Assembly: GCF_033958435.1 (NCBI RefSeq)
Contig: NC_134161.1
Coordinates: 6,448,001 to 6,512,000 of the forward strand
Length of the DNA: 64,000 bases
Direction of reading: 5' to 3'
From: Carettochelys insculpta
Lineage: Eukaryota; Chordata; Testudines; Carettochelyidae
Position numbers and translations under genes: made by a program. Shown here piece by piece: positions 1-8,975 of this stretch. The notes beneath the pieces are model-generated. The model searched no databases. It was not told the origin of the DNA and was given only the letters and a program-made list of their open reading frames with translations. Position 1 is the first letter of the stretch. Every line of letters begins with the position of its first letter.

Positions 1-232
1 GAGGTTCAGGTTGGACATTAGGAAAAAGTTCCTAACTGTCAGAGTGATCAAACACTGGAACGAATTGCCAAGGGAGATGGTAGAATCTCCATCACTGCAG
101 CTATTTAAGAAGAGGTTAGATAGATGGCTTTCAGGGATGGTCTAGAAAGTGCTTGGTCCTGCCATGAGGGCAGGGGGCTGGACTCAATGGCCTCTCGAGG
201 TCCCTTCCAGTCCTACTCTTCTATGATTATTT
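1..232 (+). mobile_element. CR1 LINE, 3' end
   Basis: This is the last part of a CR1 non-LTR retrotransposon, entering from the left edge of the window. It shows the typical end of the coding region and 3' UTR: a stretch reading like KNFLTVRVIKHWNELP, then the conserved TGGACTCAATGGCCTCTCGA / GGTCCCTTCCAG tail and a terminal CTATGAT motif. The 5' part lies outside the window. Confidence 0.9.
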
Positions 233-708
233 AATGCAGGATAAATTTTCTGGAGTTTCCTTTATTCTTATCGGTACGAGTTTCCCTACTCTCACACCCT
301 CATTCATGGTATTTGCAGGACTTTCCAAAGGATTCCCCTCATAATTTTTGCCATATTGCCAATAATTAATGCAGCTAAGTTTGAAGTGCCTCACTGTGAA
401 GATTTCTTAATAAGATTGTTCTGCATTTAGACTGTGGGTAAAATTTGCCTCAGTATGTTGAGAGCTGTCCTCTATTGAAGCTCTCAGGACTTATTTACAA
501 CACAAGTTGTGCATAGGCGTTTGTCGTGTTCTCGGCGCAGAGGTGCATTTTATGCTGTGGATGTTTACAGATTGACAGGTTACTCACTAAACAATGATCA
601 TATCTCATGTCCCAGACTGAGGAGTGGGGTTTATGAATTCATTAGTTGAGATGGATGTAATAAAATGATCCTGACAGGGAGTAGTAGTTACAGCCCAGGT
701 TTGATAGC
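233..708. other. No recognised feature
   Basis: AT-rich sequence between a CR1 tail and a Penelope-like insertion. I see no repeat family, long open frame or splice-like structure here. Confidence 0.5.
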
Positions 709-721
709 AAATTTGGGGGAT

Positions 722-1425
722 GGTAACGGAGAGGTAGCCATGTTAGTCTGTATTCTAACCAAACAAAAAAGCAGCCATGTAGCAGTCTAAAGATGAACAG
801 AATAATTTATTGGGTGATGAGCTTTCGTGGGGCAGACACACTTCTTCAGATTGGGAGATAGCGCTGTACCAGAAATGGCATGATGGTTTTTTAACACAGG
901 GATTCTAAACAAATAAATGAATGAAAACTGGCAAATCATCTACATAGGACAGCAAGGGGGTAGCGGGTTGAAGGGTGGGGATGAGGGGAGAGAATTACTA
1001 AGCATCCTGCCTGAGATCGCTATGACTATCAAAGGTGGGGAAGCTGTCTTTCTAATAAAGAATTGGTATCTCTTTTCAGACCGAGTCTCAAACTATCAGA
1101 TTTGAGCATAAATTGCAGTTTAGATGTCTCCCTTTGTAATCTGCTGTTAAAGTCTCTTTGTTGTAAAACGCATATTCTCAGGTCTTTAACAGAATGTCCC
1201 ACTCCATTGAAATGTGCACTGACAGTTTTACGTGCTATCAGATTCCTAATGTCGGTTTTGCGTCCATTCATTCTTTGACGAAGTGATTGTTCAGTTTGTC
1301 CAATATACATAGCAGGGGGCATTGCTGGCATACAATGGCTCATGTAACATTGGTTGAGCTATAGGAGTATGAGCCCCTAATGTTGTTAGGTCCAGTGATG
1401 GTGTCTCCAGAATAAATACATGGAC
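722..1425 (-). mobile_element. Penelope-like element, 5'-truncated, 3' end at 722
   Basis: Minus-strand PLE copy. Read on the minus strand it runs from the endonuclease domain (1343-1029) through a short 3' UTR to the repeated terminal segment (about 880-722). That segment holds CTGAAGAAGTG, CCCACGAAAGCTCA, the AATAAATTATT stretch and the terminal GACTAACATGGCTACCTCTC. Imperfect 13-bp direct repeats flank it (709-721 AAATTTGGGGGAT and 1426-1438 AAATCTGGGGGAG, 11 of 13 matching), which would make the 5' truncation point about 1425. It is the only copy here that keeps recognisable endonuclease motifs, and it ties the many short foldback repeats in this window to PLEs. Confidence 0.75.
1029..1343 (-). 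pseudogene. GIY-YIG endonuclease domain remnant of a Penelope-like element
   Basis: The frame of about 104 codons resembles the C-terminal GIY-YIG endonuclease of Penelope-like elements, which nicks the target for target-primed reverse transcription. Visible signs are MYIGQTEQSLRQRMN near residues 12-26 (the YIG half of the GIY-YIG pair and the LRQR arginines), VSAHFNGVGHS-KDLRI near residues 43-58, and a C-terminal tail KLQF...GLKRD typical of PLEs. The GIY half lies just upstream and is partly degraded (CYM). The position where the family usually has His after LRQRMNG is Arg (residue 28). No reverse-transcriptase domain precedes it, because the copy is truncated. The Met shown is simply the first in the open stretch, not a real start. 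It is a dead fragment; family assignment is by motif only. Confidence 0.7.
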
Positions 1426-1438
1426 AAATCTGGGGGAG

Positions 1439-1847
1439 TATGTTGAGTATACCAGAAGACTACAGTAGAGTAACTCCCTCTAGTGAGCTGCATCTTATTG
1501 CAAGTCTGGGGCTCCCATGTCCCTCAGTTTGCATGCCAATAGGAGTCTAAATGCTTTTTTTTTTTTTTTAAAGCTATTTGTATTCTACCCTGCTCCAGAT
1601 TTTGCCTCAGTGCTGCGTTGTGACTATCTTGTATCAGTTTTATTGTCATAGCAAGCAGAAATATCCAATTTGCTGCACCATGACAGACAACAGTGTGATC
1701 CCATCAGGGGTCTGTTCTGGCAGTGGTCAATACCTAATGCGTCAGAGAAAGGCAAAATATATTCACCAATAGTTCAGTGCTGCACAAGGAACAAATGCTT
1801 CTGTCCTGTCTGCCCCTTTTCTATGTGTGTAACACTGCAGGTATTAG
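1439..1847. other. No recognised feature
   Basis: Contains only a short T-run near 1554-1570. Short open frames here look random. Confidence 0.4.
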
Positions 1848-2021
1848 AAAGAGTCCTGTGGCACCTTAAAGACTAACACATTTATTCGGGCATAAGCCTT
1901 CGTGGACTGCAGCCTTCTTTGTCAGGTGCACCTTAAGCCCAAAAGGGTGTTAGCTTTCAAGGTGCCACAGGACACCCTGTTGTTTTTGCTGAGGCTGACT
2001 AATACAGCTACCCTTCTGAAA
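1848..2021. mobile_element. Penelope-like 3' end, foldback (inverted-repeat) copy
   Basis: The left arm (from 1848) carries GTCCTGTGGCACCTTAAAGA and CATAAGCCTTCGTGG. The right arm (to 2021) carries the reverse complement, ...AAGGTGCCACAGGAC, followed by the full PLE terminus ACTAATACAGCTACCCTTCT. The arms meet near 1925-1945, where the hammerhead-like core is decayed (TTTGTCAGG). The right arm reaches the element terminus; the left arm stops about 35 bp short. I could not find a clear TSD. Confidence 0.75.
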
Positions 2022-2404
2022 CTGGTCAGCCCGCAAGGCACTGGAAATATTGTTTATCATAGAATGATTCGGGGTCTTTTAAAACGCCATCTTCCCTTTG
2101 TGATTCTGCCTTCCTGATGCTCTGAATTCTGTAAACTCAAAGGCCGAGTAAAGAAGCATTTTCACCTGATATAGACTGACCAGCTATTAATTTAATCCAA
2201 GAACCTCTCCAGGTCCTGTCTTGCCTTTGGGTGATAAAACACCATAGAAAGAAGTTGGAGTCAGTTGTCACTATATTTCATCTTCCTCAGTTTTAAATGT
2301 CTCATATGAGCCGTACTGAACACACCTCTTTTGCAGGTAGAGTTATTGTAGTTTTCAAGGTCTCTGCTGTACCTCTGGTTATATTGCTAGCCAAGTGGGA
2401 TAGC
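2022..2404. other. No recognised feature
   Basis: Unremarkable AT-rich sequence with no repeat or coding signal that I can identify. Confidence 0.4.
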
Positions 2405-2935
2405 TTTGGGGTTAGGCACAGACAGAAATGAGAACTTGGAGACCTCACTTTGTGTTCTCAGTCCTGGTGCAGGGTTTCTAAATAATCTTGGGCCCGTTTC
2501 CTGTCTTTGTTTCCCATTTGCAAAATGGATATAATAATGCCTGCCTGCCTGCCTCACAATGGTGCTGCAGGGCTAAGTGCATTAGTAGGGGGACTGACAG
2601 ACTCTTGGGGACCCTGGACAAAGTGGCAAGGAGGGGGCTTTGGGCAGAAGGGGTGGAGCTGGGGGCAGCCGGCCCTCAGCACTGCCCAGACTATGGTTTG
2701 CCCCCTCAGCCATCCAGGATACGTCACACTGCACTCCAGGGGCAATGTAAAGGGACTGTGGCCCCAGGCTCTGCTGTTGCCATGGTAGCAATGGGGGCAG
2801 CCAGGAGCCCCTAGCCCTTTTGAATCCCTGGGCCCTGGGTACCCTCCCTGCTGTTGGCAGGCCTGTGCATTAGCGCTTGTGAAATGCTTTGGGATCCTCA
2901 GATGGAAGTCACCGCAGAAATACTAAATAAGATTA
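2405..2935 (+). mobile_element. MIR-type ancient SINE, split by a GC-rich insertion
   Basis: The tRNA-like head is degraded (GGGGTTAGGCAC, TTCTCAGTCCTGGTGCAG). The body has TTTCCCATTTGCAAAATGG followed by ATAATAATG, and the tail has CTTGTGAAATGCTTTGGGAT. This is the layout of amniote MIR SINEs. The body breaks at 2585 and resumes at 2865 after a 279-bp insert. Confidence 0.7.
2586..2864. mobile_element. GC-rich non-autonomous insertion with 9-bp TSD
   Basis: A GC-rich block interrupts the MIR and is bounded by a perfect 9-bp direct repeat GTGCATTAG (2577-2585 and 2865-2873). A TSD of 8-9 bp suggests a cut-and-paste transposon such as hAT, but I see no clear terminal inverted repeats. Similar GC-rich text, GGGCCCTTTAAATCACTGC, occurs near 51450, so it may be a dispersed family. 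The open frames across it (to about 108 codons) are composition artefacts. Confidence 0.55.
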
Positions 2936-2995
2936 GATTTGCAGTTAAATGTGGGGTGAACAAAGCTGGACTTAGTAAACCTAATAATTATAAGA

Positions 2996-3552
2996 CATTA
3001 AGAATGGCCATACTGGGTCAGACCACAGGTCCATCTCGCCCAATATCCTGTCTGCCCACAGTGGCCAGTGCCAGATGTCCCAGAGGGAGTGAACCGAACA
3101 GGTAACGTGATCCCTCTCCAGCCGTTCGTCTCCAGCTTCTGACAAACAGAGAATAGGGGCACCATTCCTTATGAATCCTGGCTAATAGCCATTAATCGAC
3201 CTAACCTCCATGAATTTATCTAGCTCTTTTTAAAACCCTGTTATAGTTCTAGCCTTCACAGCCTCCTCTGGCAAGGAGTTCCACAGGGTGATGGTGTGCT
3301 GTGTGAAGAAGAATTTCCTTTTATTTGTTTTAAACCTGCTGCCCATTCATTTCATTTGGTGTTCCCTAGTTCTTACGGGAACAAGTACATAATTTTACCT
3401 TGTTCACTTTCTCCACACTACTCATAATTTTATGTAACTCAATCATATTCCCCCTTAGTATTCTCTTTTTCTAAGCTAAGCCCTAGTCTCTTAAATGTCT
3501 CTTCATATGGGACCCATTCCAAACCCCTCATCATTTTAGTTGCCCTTTTTTA
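2996..3552 (-). mobile_element. CR1 LINE, 3' portion, minus strand
   Basis: On the plus strand it begins with the reverse complement of a CR1 3' end (GGCCATACTGGGTCAGACCA) and runs through AAGGAGTTCCACAGGGTGAT, the reverse complement of the late ORF2 region. A second CR1 of the same subfamily begins directly beyond it. Confidence 0.85.
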
Positions 3553-3554
3553 AG

Positions 3555-4330
3555 ACCATAAGAACAGCCATACTGGGTCAGACCACAGGTCCATCAAGCC
3601 CAGTATCCTGTCTTCTGACAGTAGCAAATGCCAGGTGCCCGAGAGGGAATTAAGAGAACAGGTAATCGTCAAGTGATCAATTTCTGGTGCCCATTTCCAG
3701 CCTTTTGCAAACAGAGGCTAGGGACACCATCCTGGCTAATACCTGTTGATGGACCTATCCCCCATGAATTTATTGAGTTCTTTTTTTAAACTCTGCTATA
3801 GTCCTGGTCTTCACAACATTCTCCGGCAAGGAGTTCCACAGTTTAACTGCGCATTGTGTGAAAAAATATTTCTTATTGTTTGTTTTAAAACTGTTGCCTA
3901 TTGATTTCATTTCATTTTTAAACCTTTTCTAACGCCAATATATCTTTTTGGAGATGAAGTGACCACATCTGCACACAGTATTCAATATAATTCTATTGCA
4001 ATACACCCAAACATACTCTTTGTTTCTTTACTTGTTACTGAATCACATCTAGTGATGCTCTGTAGCAAGTCTTAAATATTTGCCCTCTGTTCAGAGCCCC
4101 TCAGCATGTACAGTATCAGATGTTTGCACACTTAGACTTGTTGCAATACCTTACATTTAACTGTGACAAATTTCATCAGTTGTCCTCCTGCCCACTCCAG
4201 TTGGTTTGAATCTCAATCCTGTCTCATTATTAAATAAAATGAGTTCATTAGCAACCTTCACTAGCTCGCTGTTTGCTTACACTTTCAAATTGAATAATTA
4301 TAATTGGTTTTGATACAGATTCATGTGGAA
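3555..4330 (-). mobile_element. CR1 LINE, second minus-strand copy
   Basis: A second 3' end starts at about 3555 (GCCATACTGGGTCAGACCAC), in tandem with the previous copy. It extends further into ORF2: GAGATGAAGTGACCACATCT and the region before it match chelonian-type CR1. Beyond about 3950 it is increasingly diverged and the left limit near 4330 is approximate. Confidence 0.75.
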
Positions 4331-4455
4331 TTCTGCTGTGAACTTTTATCATCATGCGAGATGGCACAGCCATGATTGGTAGTCAGTGATTCTTTGTTTT
4401 CTTCTCATGTGTCTGAGATCTCAATGTGATAAAGAAACCACTTCATAATATTTTA

Positions 4456-4605
4456 GCTGTATCAGTCTGCTTTAGCAAAAATAAGGAGTCCAGTGGCACC
4501 TTAAAGACTAAGAAATTTATTCGTGCATAAACTTTCGTATTTCCACTTCACGCGCAAAAAGCTTATTTGCAAATAAATTTTAGTTTTTAAGGTACCTCAA
4601 GACTG
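4456..4605. mobile_element. Penelope-like 3' end, degraded foldback copy
   Basis: The left arm has GTCCAGTGGCACCTTAAAGA, TTTATTCGTGCATAAACTTT and CGTATTTCC. The right arm, GCTTATTTGCAAATAAATTT then TTTTTAAGGTACCTCAAGAC, is its inverted copy. The centre falls near 4540-4560, around the former ribozyme region, which is no longer recognisable. Confidence 0.6.
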
Positions 4606-5046
4606 CTCATCATTTTACAATGACTTCAGTGCCATTCTCCTGAGGTACACTTTGTTTTCTGATTCAGCCTTGCCAAGTAGCTGTCTTCACTCAAAGAAAT
4701 TGCTTTTTGTGTTCATTGATTGGTATTTCTGGCACACACAACTAAGCGGTGGTCCTTTGGGCCAACACAAATGAGGCAGAATGTTAGAACTGCATGGCTT
4801 AATCGTGCCATGTCCCTAAAATAACCACTTATGGAGGAATCTTGTGTAGGAGTGCTTATAAGCGTCTTCCGTAAAGCAACACTGGCCCCCTCTGGGTAGG
4901 TTAGATTTTTTCTTTGTATCCACTCACTACATGTTTGTTCCATTCTATTGAGCTCACAGAATCCAGTATGGTAAAAATCAGTTGAATGCACCTAAAGAGT
5001 TGATTAGAGAAAGCTGGAACTGTGTTGCATATGTTAAAAGGTCATG
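4606..5046. other. No recognised feature
   Basis: Nothing identifiable. A minus-strand open frame of about 90 codons at 4713-4991 shows no domain or family resemblance. Confidence 0.4.
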
Positions 5047-5180
5047 TAGGGTATGTCTACCCTGCACAAAGTTTAAAAAAAAAGAGTGTGTAGACTTGAG
5101 TTAGCTAAGCCAGGCTAAAACAGCAGAGAAGACATGGCGACTTGGCTTTAGGCTTGAGTTCAACCTCATGGTCACTTACA
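5047..5180. mobile_element. Possible Harbinger-type MITE fragment
   Basis: AGGGTATGTCTACCCTGC at 5048 resembles the left terminal repeat shared by the Harbinger-type MITEs elsewhere in the window. No matching right end is visible, so this is a fragment at best. Confidence 0.35.
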
Positions 5181-5277
5181 GGCTTTCACTGGCTTTGGTA
5201 ATCCGAGTTAAAACTGAGGTGCTATCATCTTTCCTGCTTTTTAACCCGAAACAACCAACCCAAGTCAACAACACTTC

Positions 5278-5302
5278 TATTGTTTGTTTGTTTGTTTGTT
5301 TT
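5278..5302. repeat. (TTTG)n microsatellite
   Basis: Four to five GTTT units followed by a T-run. Confidence 0.8.
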
Positions 5303-5407
5303 TTTTCCAGTGAAGGTATGTTCTCATAAATCTGCTTTGTATTATACATTTGCAAAAGTGATAGTCCAAAGGTTATGCCTGTTGGTGACATTGTACACCT
5401 AAATGTG

Positions 5408-5529
5408 AAAACAAAAAGCAGTCAAGTAGCACTTTAAAGACTAGCAAAATGGTTTATTTGGTGAGCTTTTGTGGGACAGACCCACTTCTTCAGACCAAGT
5501 GGGTCTGTCCCACGAAAGCTCACCTAATA
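5408..5529. mobile_element. Penelope-like 3' end, foldback copy
   Basis: The left arm AAAACAAAAAGCAGTCAAG...GACCCACTTCTTCAGA is followed at once by the inverted arm AAGTGGGTCTGTCCCACGAA / AGCTCACCTAATA. The right arm is short. It ends in CACCTAATA, which resembles CACCTAAAT in the left flank, so microhomology may have joined it to the target. It belongs to the same subfamily as the copies at 42.7 and 46.7 kb. Confidence 0.75.
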
Positions 5530-6422
5530 GAGAGGGTGTGGGCAGCAGCTGGGTCCAGATACAGAGAGCGCCATGCCGCCTGGTTCTGGGACTGTCTTAG
5601 CAGAAGGCAGGTAGGCAAGAGAGAAGCTGGGACTATGCCCAGCACCGCCAGCCACTGCCATGGGCTGCTTCAGCGGATGCTGTATGTTCATCTTCTTCTA
5701 CAGCTGGTCAGTGACTGACCCTGGCTCAGATCCTGGCTGGGGCATGGAGGGAGCCTGCCCAGCCTCTGGAGGAAAGCTGAGCCATGACTGCCATGTGCAT
5801 AAACCAAATTACCAGCTTCCATCAACACTGGGGAAAGGGCATTTGTAGCAAGCAGTTGGAGACTAGTTCCCACAGTTTGACTAGTTCCCCTCCTTGACTC
5901 ATGTTTTTTGTCTTAATGTGCCGATTATCTGATATTTTCAGAGGATAGAATGTCAGTTAAAACAGAGTTTACTGTATTCAGAGAGCCACTGGCTATGGTA
6001 AAGGCATTGTAGTCCAGTCCGTAGCCTCTGAGCACACTGACCAGATGGGACCCCATCCATGATTTAGGCAGGCAAATGTCTATCTTCCCCGCTATGTAAA
6101 TTGACATGGGGCTTGAGTCAGCAGAGATCAGCATCTGGATGCCTAGAATAAGAAACAGGTATGAAAGGAGGTTTTATCCTGAAAACGTAGGTGGAGCCCT
6201 GCATTGATATACAGTTTATAGCCATGGATTTGCCGGGGTTAAATCGCTGTTTGAACCTGAGACTTAGGTGCCAGAGTAACTTTGTGAAGCTTTTCCAGTG
6301 TCTTTAAAATGAAAGTCTGGGAATAAAGTTGCTTCACACAGAGCTGCACACTGACAGGCACTGTAAACCAAAAACTAATGGAACAAATGGATGAAGTAAT
6401 AGAGAAGAAAATCTGACATACA
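5530..6422. other. Unrecognised; GC-rich first part
   Basis: 5530-5790 is GC-rich with short open frames, and the rest is ordinary AT-rich sequence. I recognise no family. Confidence 0.35.
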
Positions 6423-7113
6423 GGGAGCATCTACACTAGCCGGCTACTTCGAAGTAGGTGGCACAACATAGAAATAGTACGCGTTGCGTCTATGTGTGCC
6501 GTGAGCTATTTCGATGTTGAAATCGACGTTAGGCGGTGAGACGTCGAAATCTCTATTTCTATCCGAAGATGGGAATAGCGCCCTACTTGGACGTTCAACG
6601 TCAAAGTAGGGCGTGTGTAGACGATCTGCATCCCGCTACTTCGAAACACCAGGGTCCTCCATGGCGGCCATCAGCTGAGGGGTTGAGAGACGCTCTGTCC
6701 AGCCCCTGCAGGGCTCTATGGTCCCCGCTTGCAGCAGCCCTTAGCCCAGGGCTTCTGGCTGCTTCTGCTGCTGCAGCTGGGGGCCCATGCTGCATGCATG
6801 GGGTCTGCAACTGGTTGTCGGCTGTGTGGATCTCATGCTGTGCAGGCCGAGTGTGTCTGGGAGGGGCCCTTTAAGGGAGCAGCTTGGGGCTTTGCTGGCC
6901 CCTTGTTTCGACGGGGAGCGCTTGTGTGTGTGGACGCTCCGCATTTCCTTCTTGGGTGGCTCCTTTCGATGTTCTCCGTCGCTACTTCGACGTTGAACGT
7001 CATTGGCACCAGCCCTGGAGGATGTGTAGACAATACACATCAAAGTAGCCTATTTTGATGTTCTTACGTCGAAATAGGCTACTTCAACGTAGTGTGCTAG
7101 TGTAGACGTAGCC
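6423..7113. mobile_element. Harbinger-type non-autonomous DNA transposon, 691 bp
   Basis: The termini are inverted: GGGAGCATCTACACTAGC at the left and GCTAGTGTAGACGTAGCC at the right. Subterminal TACTTCGAAGTAGG and GTCGAAATAGGCTAC blocks add to the symmetry. A 3-bp ACA flanks both sides (6420-6422 and 7114-7116), consistent with 3-bp TSDs in PIF/Harbinger. The GC-rich centre (6650-7000) yields several overlapping open frames of about 100 codons with no transposase motif. The terminus sequence is shared with the MITE at 55197. Confidence 0.7.
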
Positions 7114-7810
7114 ACAGAGAAATATTTTTCTTAATCTGTAATTACTGTGTTCCCTTCAGACCTGCTTTGCAGAGAGCTGTAACTGCTATGTAACTGGTTA
7201 TGCAACAGGGAGGATAGGCAAAAAACACCTTTTTATGTACTGAATGGTTTAAAGCAATCTAAATATAATATTTAGAAACTGACAGTGTTTGGACTTCCAC
7301 AGATTGTTCATCACTCAAATGAGGAATCAGGTGCTGGTACAAAAGTGAGAAATGAAGCATTGCTGCAATAAACTGACACATGAAATAATGTTGGTGTCTT
7401 CCATGTGACCCAGGAGGATGCATGGAAAGGAACATAAGAAGAATGCCATGGCGGGAGAGGGGCTGGGTAGCTGGACTATTAACTCGCTGTCCTTTATTGT
7501 CAGGATTGGAATTTAATAGAGCATTTGTTGGTGAAGAAATTTATTTTGTGGCAGTAAGTGAATGAATGAAGTTAAGGGTTAAATATATCAAGATCAAATA
7601 CGAGATATATCCAGGGCAGGGCTGGACAACTAGGGACTCCTTCCATCTGCTCCAGTAAATTCCTCTGCCAGCTCACTGATGATTTATGAAGATTTCAGTT
7701 TTTTAGCTTTTTCCCTTGCAACTCTGATTTCAATGTTTTGTTTTTGTTTTAAAAGGGAGAAGTGCGAACTCTATTGATTTAGTCTCAGGGGTTGCAGTGG
7801 TCATTTGCTG
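7114..7810. other. No recognised feature
   Basis: AT-rich sequence without identifiable repeats or genes. Confidence 0.4.
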
Positions 7811-7975
7811 CTTCACAAAAAACAAGCAGTCCTGTAGCCCCTAAGAGACTAACACATTCATTAGGTAATGAGCTTTTGTGGGTAAGATGCACTTCTTCTG
7901 ATTATTAAGTGGGTCTTGCTCATGAAAACTCACGACCTAATAAATGTGTTACCTTAAAGTGCTACAGGACTGCTT
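7811..7975. mobile_element. Penelope-like 3' end, foldback copy
   Basis: The left arm CAAGCAGTCCTGTAGCCCCT...ATGAGCTTTTGTGGGTAAG is mirrored by CTCATGAAAACTCACGACCT...GTGCTACAGGACTGCTT. The two arms meet at about 7899, next to the former CTGAAGAAG core. Both outer ends are truncated relative to the element terminus. Confidence 0.75.
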
Positions 7976-8073
7976 ATCACTGACTTTGGCCATCCATGAT
8001 GATTCACCACTAGATGGTGCTGTGAATTCAATCAAAGGAAACCTGAAAGAAAGAAAATGAATATATGGGCTTT

Positions 8074-8495
8074 GGACACAGTGGCTATGGCTAAACCAGC
8101 AAGATTTTCCAACAAAACCGGAGTTTTGTTGACAAAACTCGCCACATGTCCAGACACAAAATGTGTTTTGTCGATAGTCCCTGACAAAACTTGGCACTTC
8201 CACCAAGAAACTTCTGCCTCTCCCACATGAGGAAGAGCAACTTTGTCCACAGATTGTGTCAACAGAAAGGCTGTGTGGATGCTCTTGGGGGGCCTTTGGT
8301 TGACAGACAGGGCTTCCAGGACACTGGGCTTCTGGTTGCCTGTTTTGTCAAGAGAGAAGCCAGGCAGTCCAACCAACCTGCTAACAGAATGGATCCTCTT
8401 TCGATCTGCTTTAACGTGTAGCCGTGCTCTCTTGATGGATGTTTTTTGTTGGAAAATCTGTCGACAGATGCTTCCAGTAAAGCTGTAGACAGTGG
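8074..8495. mobile_element. Harbinger-type MITE, TTTTGTCGACA-rich family
   Basis: It starts GTGGCTATGGCTAAACC and ends near CTGTAGACAGTGGC. Inner halves repeat AACAAAACCGGAGTTTTGT and GTTGGAAAATCTGTCGACAG in inverted order. It is the same family as 28619-29041 (shared GTTGACAGACAGGCTTCCAG-like core). The 214-codon minus-strand open frame covering 8032-8676 lies almost wholly in this element and has no protein family signature. Confidence 0.65.
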
Positions 8496-8550
8496 CTATG
8501 TCTACACTAGAGCAATCTGTCAACAGATCGCTGAAGGGCATCCTGCAGGG
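8496..8550 (+). mobile_element. Second MITE terminus abutting the first
   Basis: GGCTATGTCTACACTAGAGC followed by AATCTGTCAACAGATCG repeats the left end of the same MITE family directly after the previous copy. Only about 50 bp are present. Confidence 0.45.
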
Positions 8551-8916
8551 ATTATTAAGTATGTTCAGATGAGAAAGGAATTTTTTCTTTTCCTTTGGAA
8601 GAATAAAGATAACAGGGTGGCCCAAATGGGGATTATATAAGCTCGATAGGTAGGGACCATCATTTTGTTTGTGCACATCTTGTATAGTGGGACCCTGACT
8701 GATCCCTCATTAGAGCCCCTAGGTGCTATTGCCAAACAAATTAATACTATAATAATAGCAGTAATAGCATGCATTCAGTGTTGCCACCTCAAGCATTAAA
8801 AGAATCATGTCAGGCCCACAAGCATAGTGAGGCTGACTTTTTTTATAAGTACATTAGAGGATTGTCTTATTAGCCTAAGTTTTCTTTAAGCCTTTATAGG
8901 CCATGTTTTCATATAA

Positions 8917-8975
8917 CCATAGAATACTAGAACTGGAAGGGACCTCTAGAGGTCATCAAATCTAGTTCTCTGCAA
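8917..8975 (-). mobile_element. CR1 LINE, extreme 3' end
   Basis: ACCATAGAATACTAGAACTG then GAAGGGACCTCTAGAGGTCA is the reverse complement of a CR1 tail. Only about 60 bp remain. Confidence 0.75.

Noticed and set aside
6536..7058. Several overlapping frames of about 100 codons
   Set aside because: They are shadows of the GC-rich centre of a MITE.
8032..8676. Longest single minus-strand open frame outside CR1 (214 codons)
   Set aside because: It lies almost wholly in a Harbinger-type MITE, has no domain signature, and overlaps frames on the other strand.
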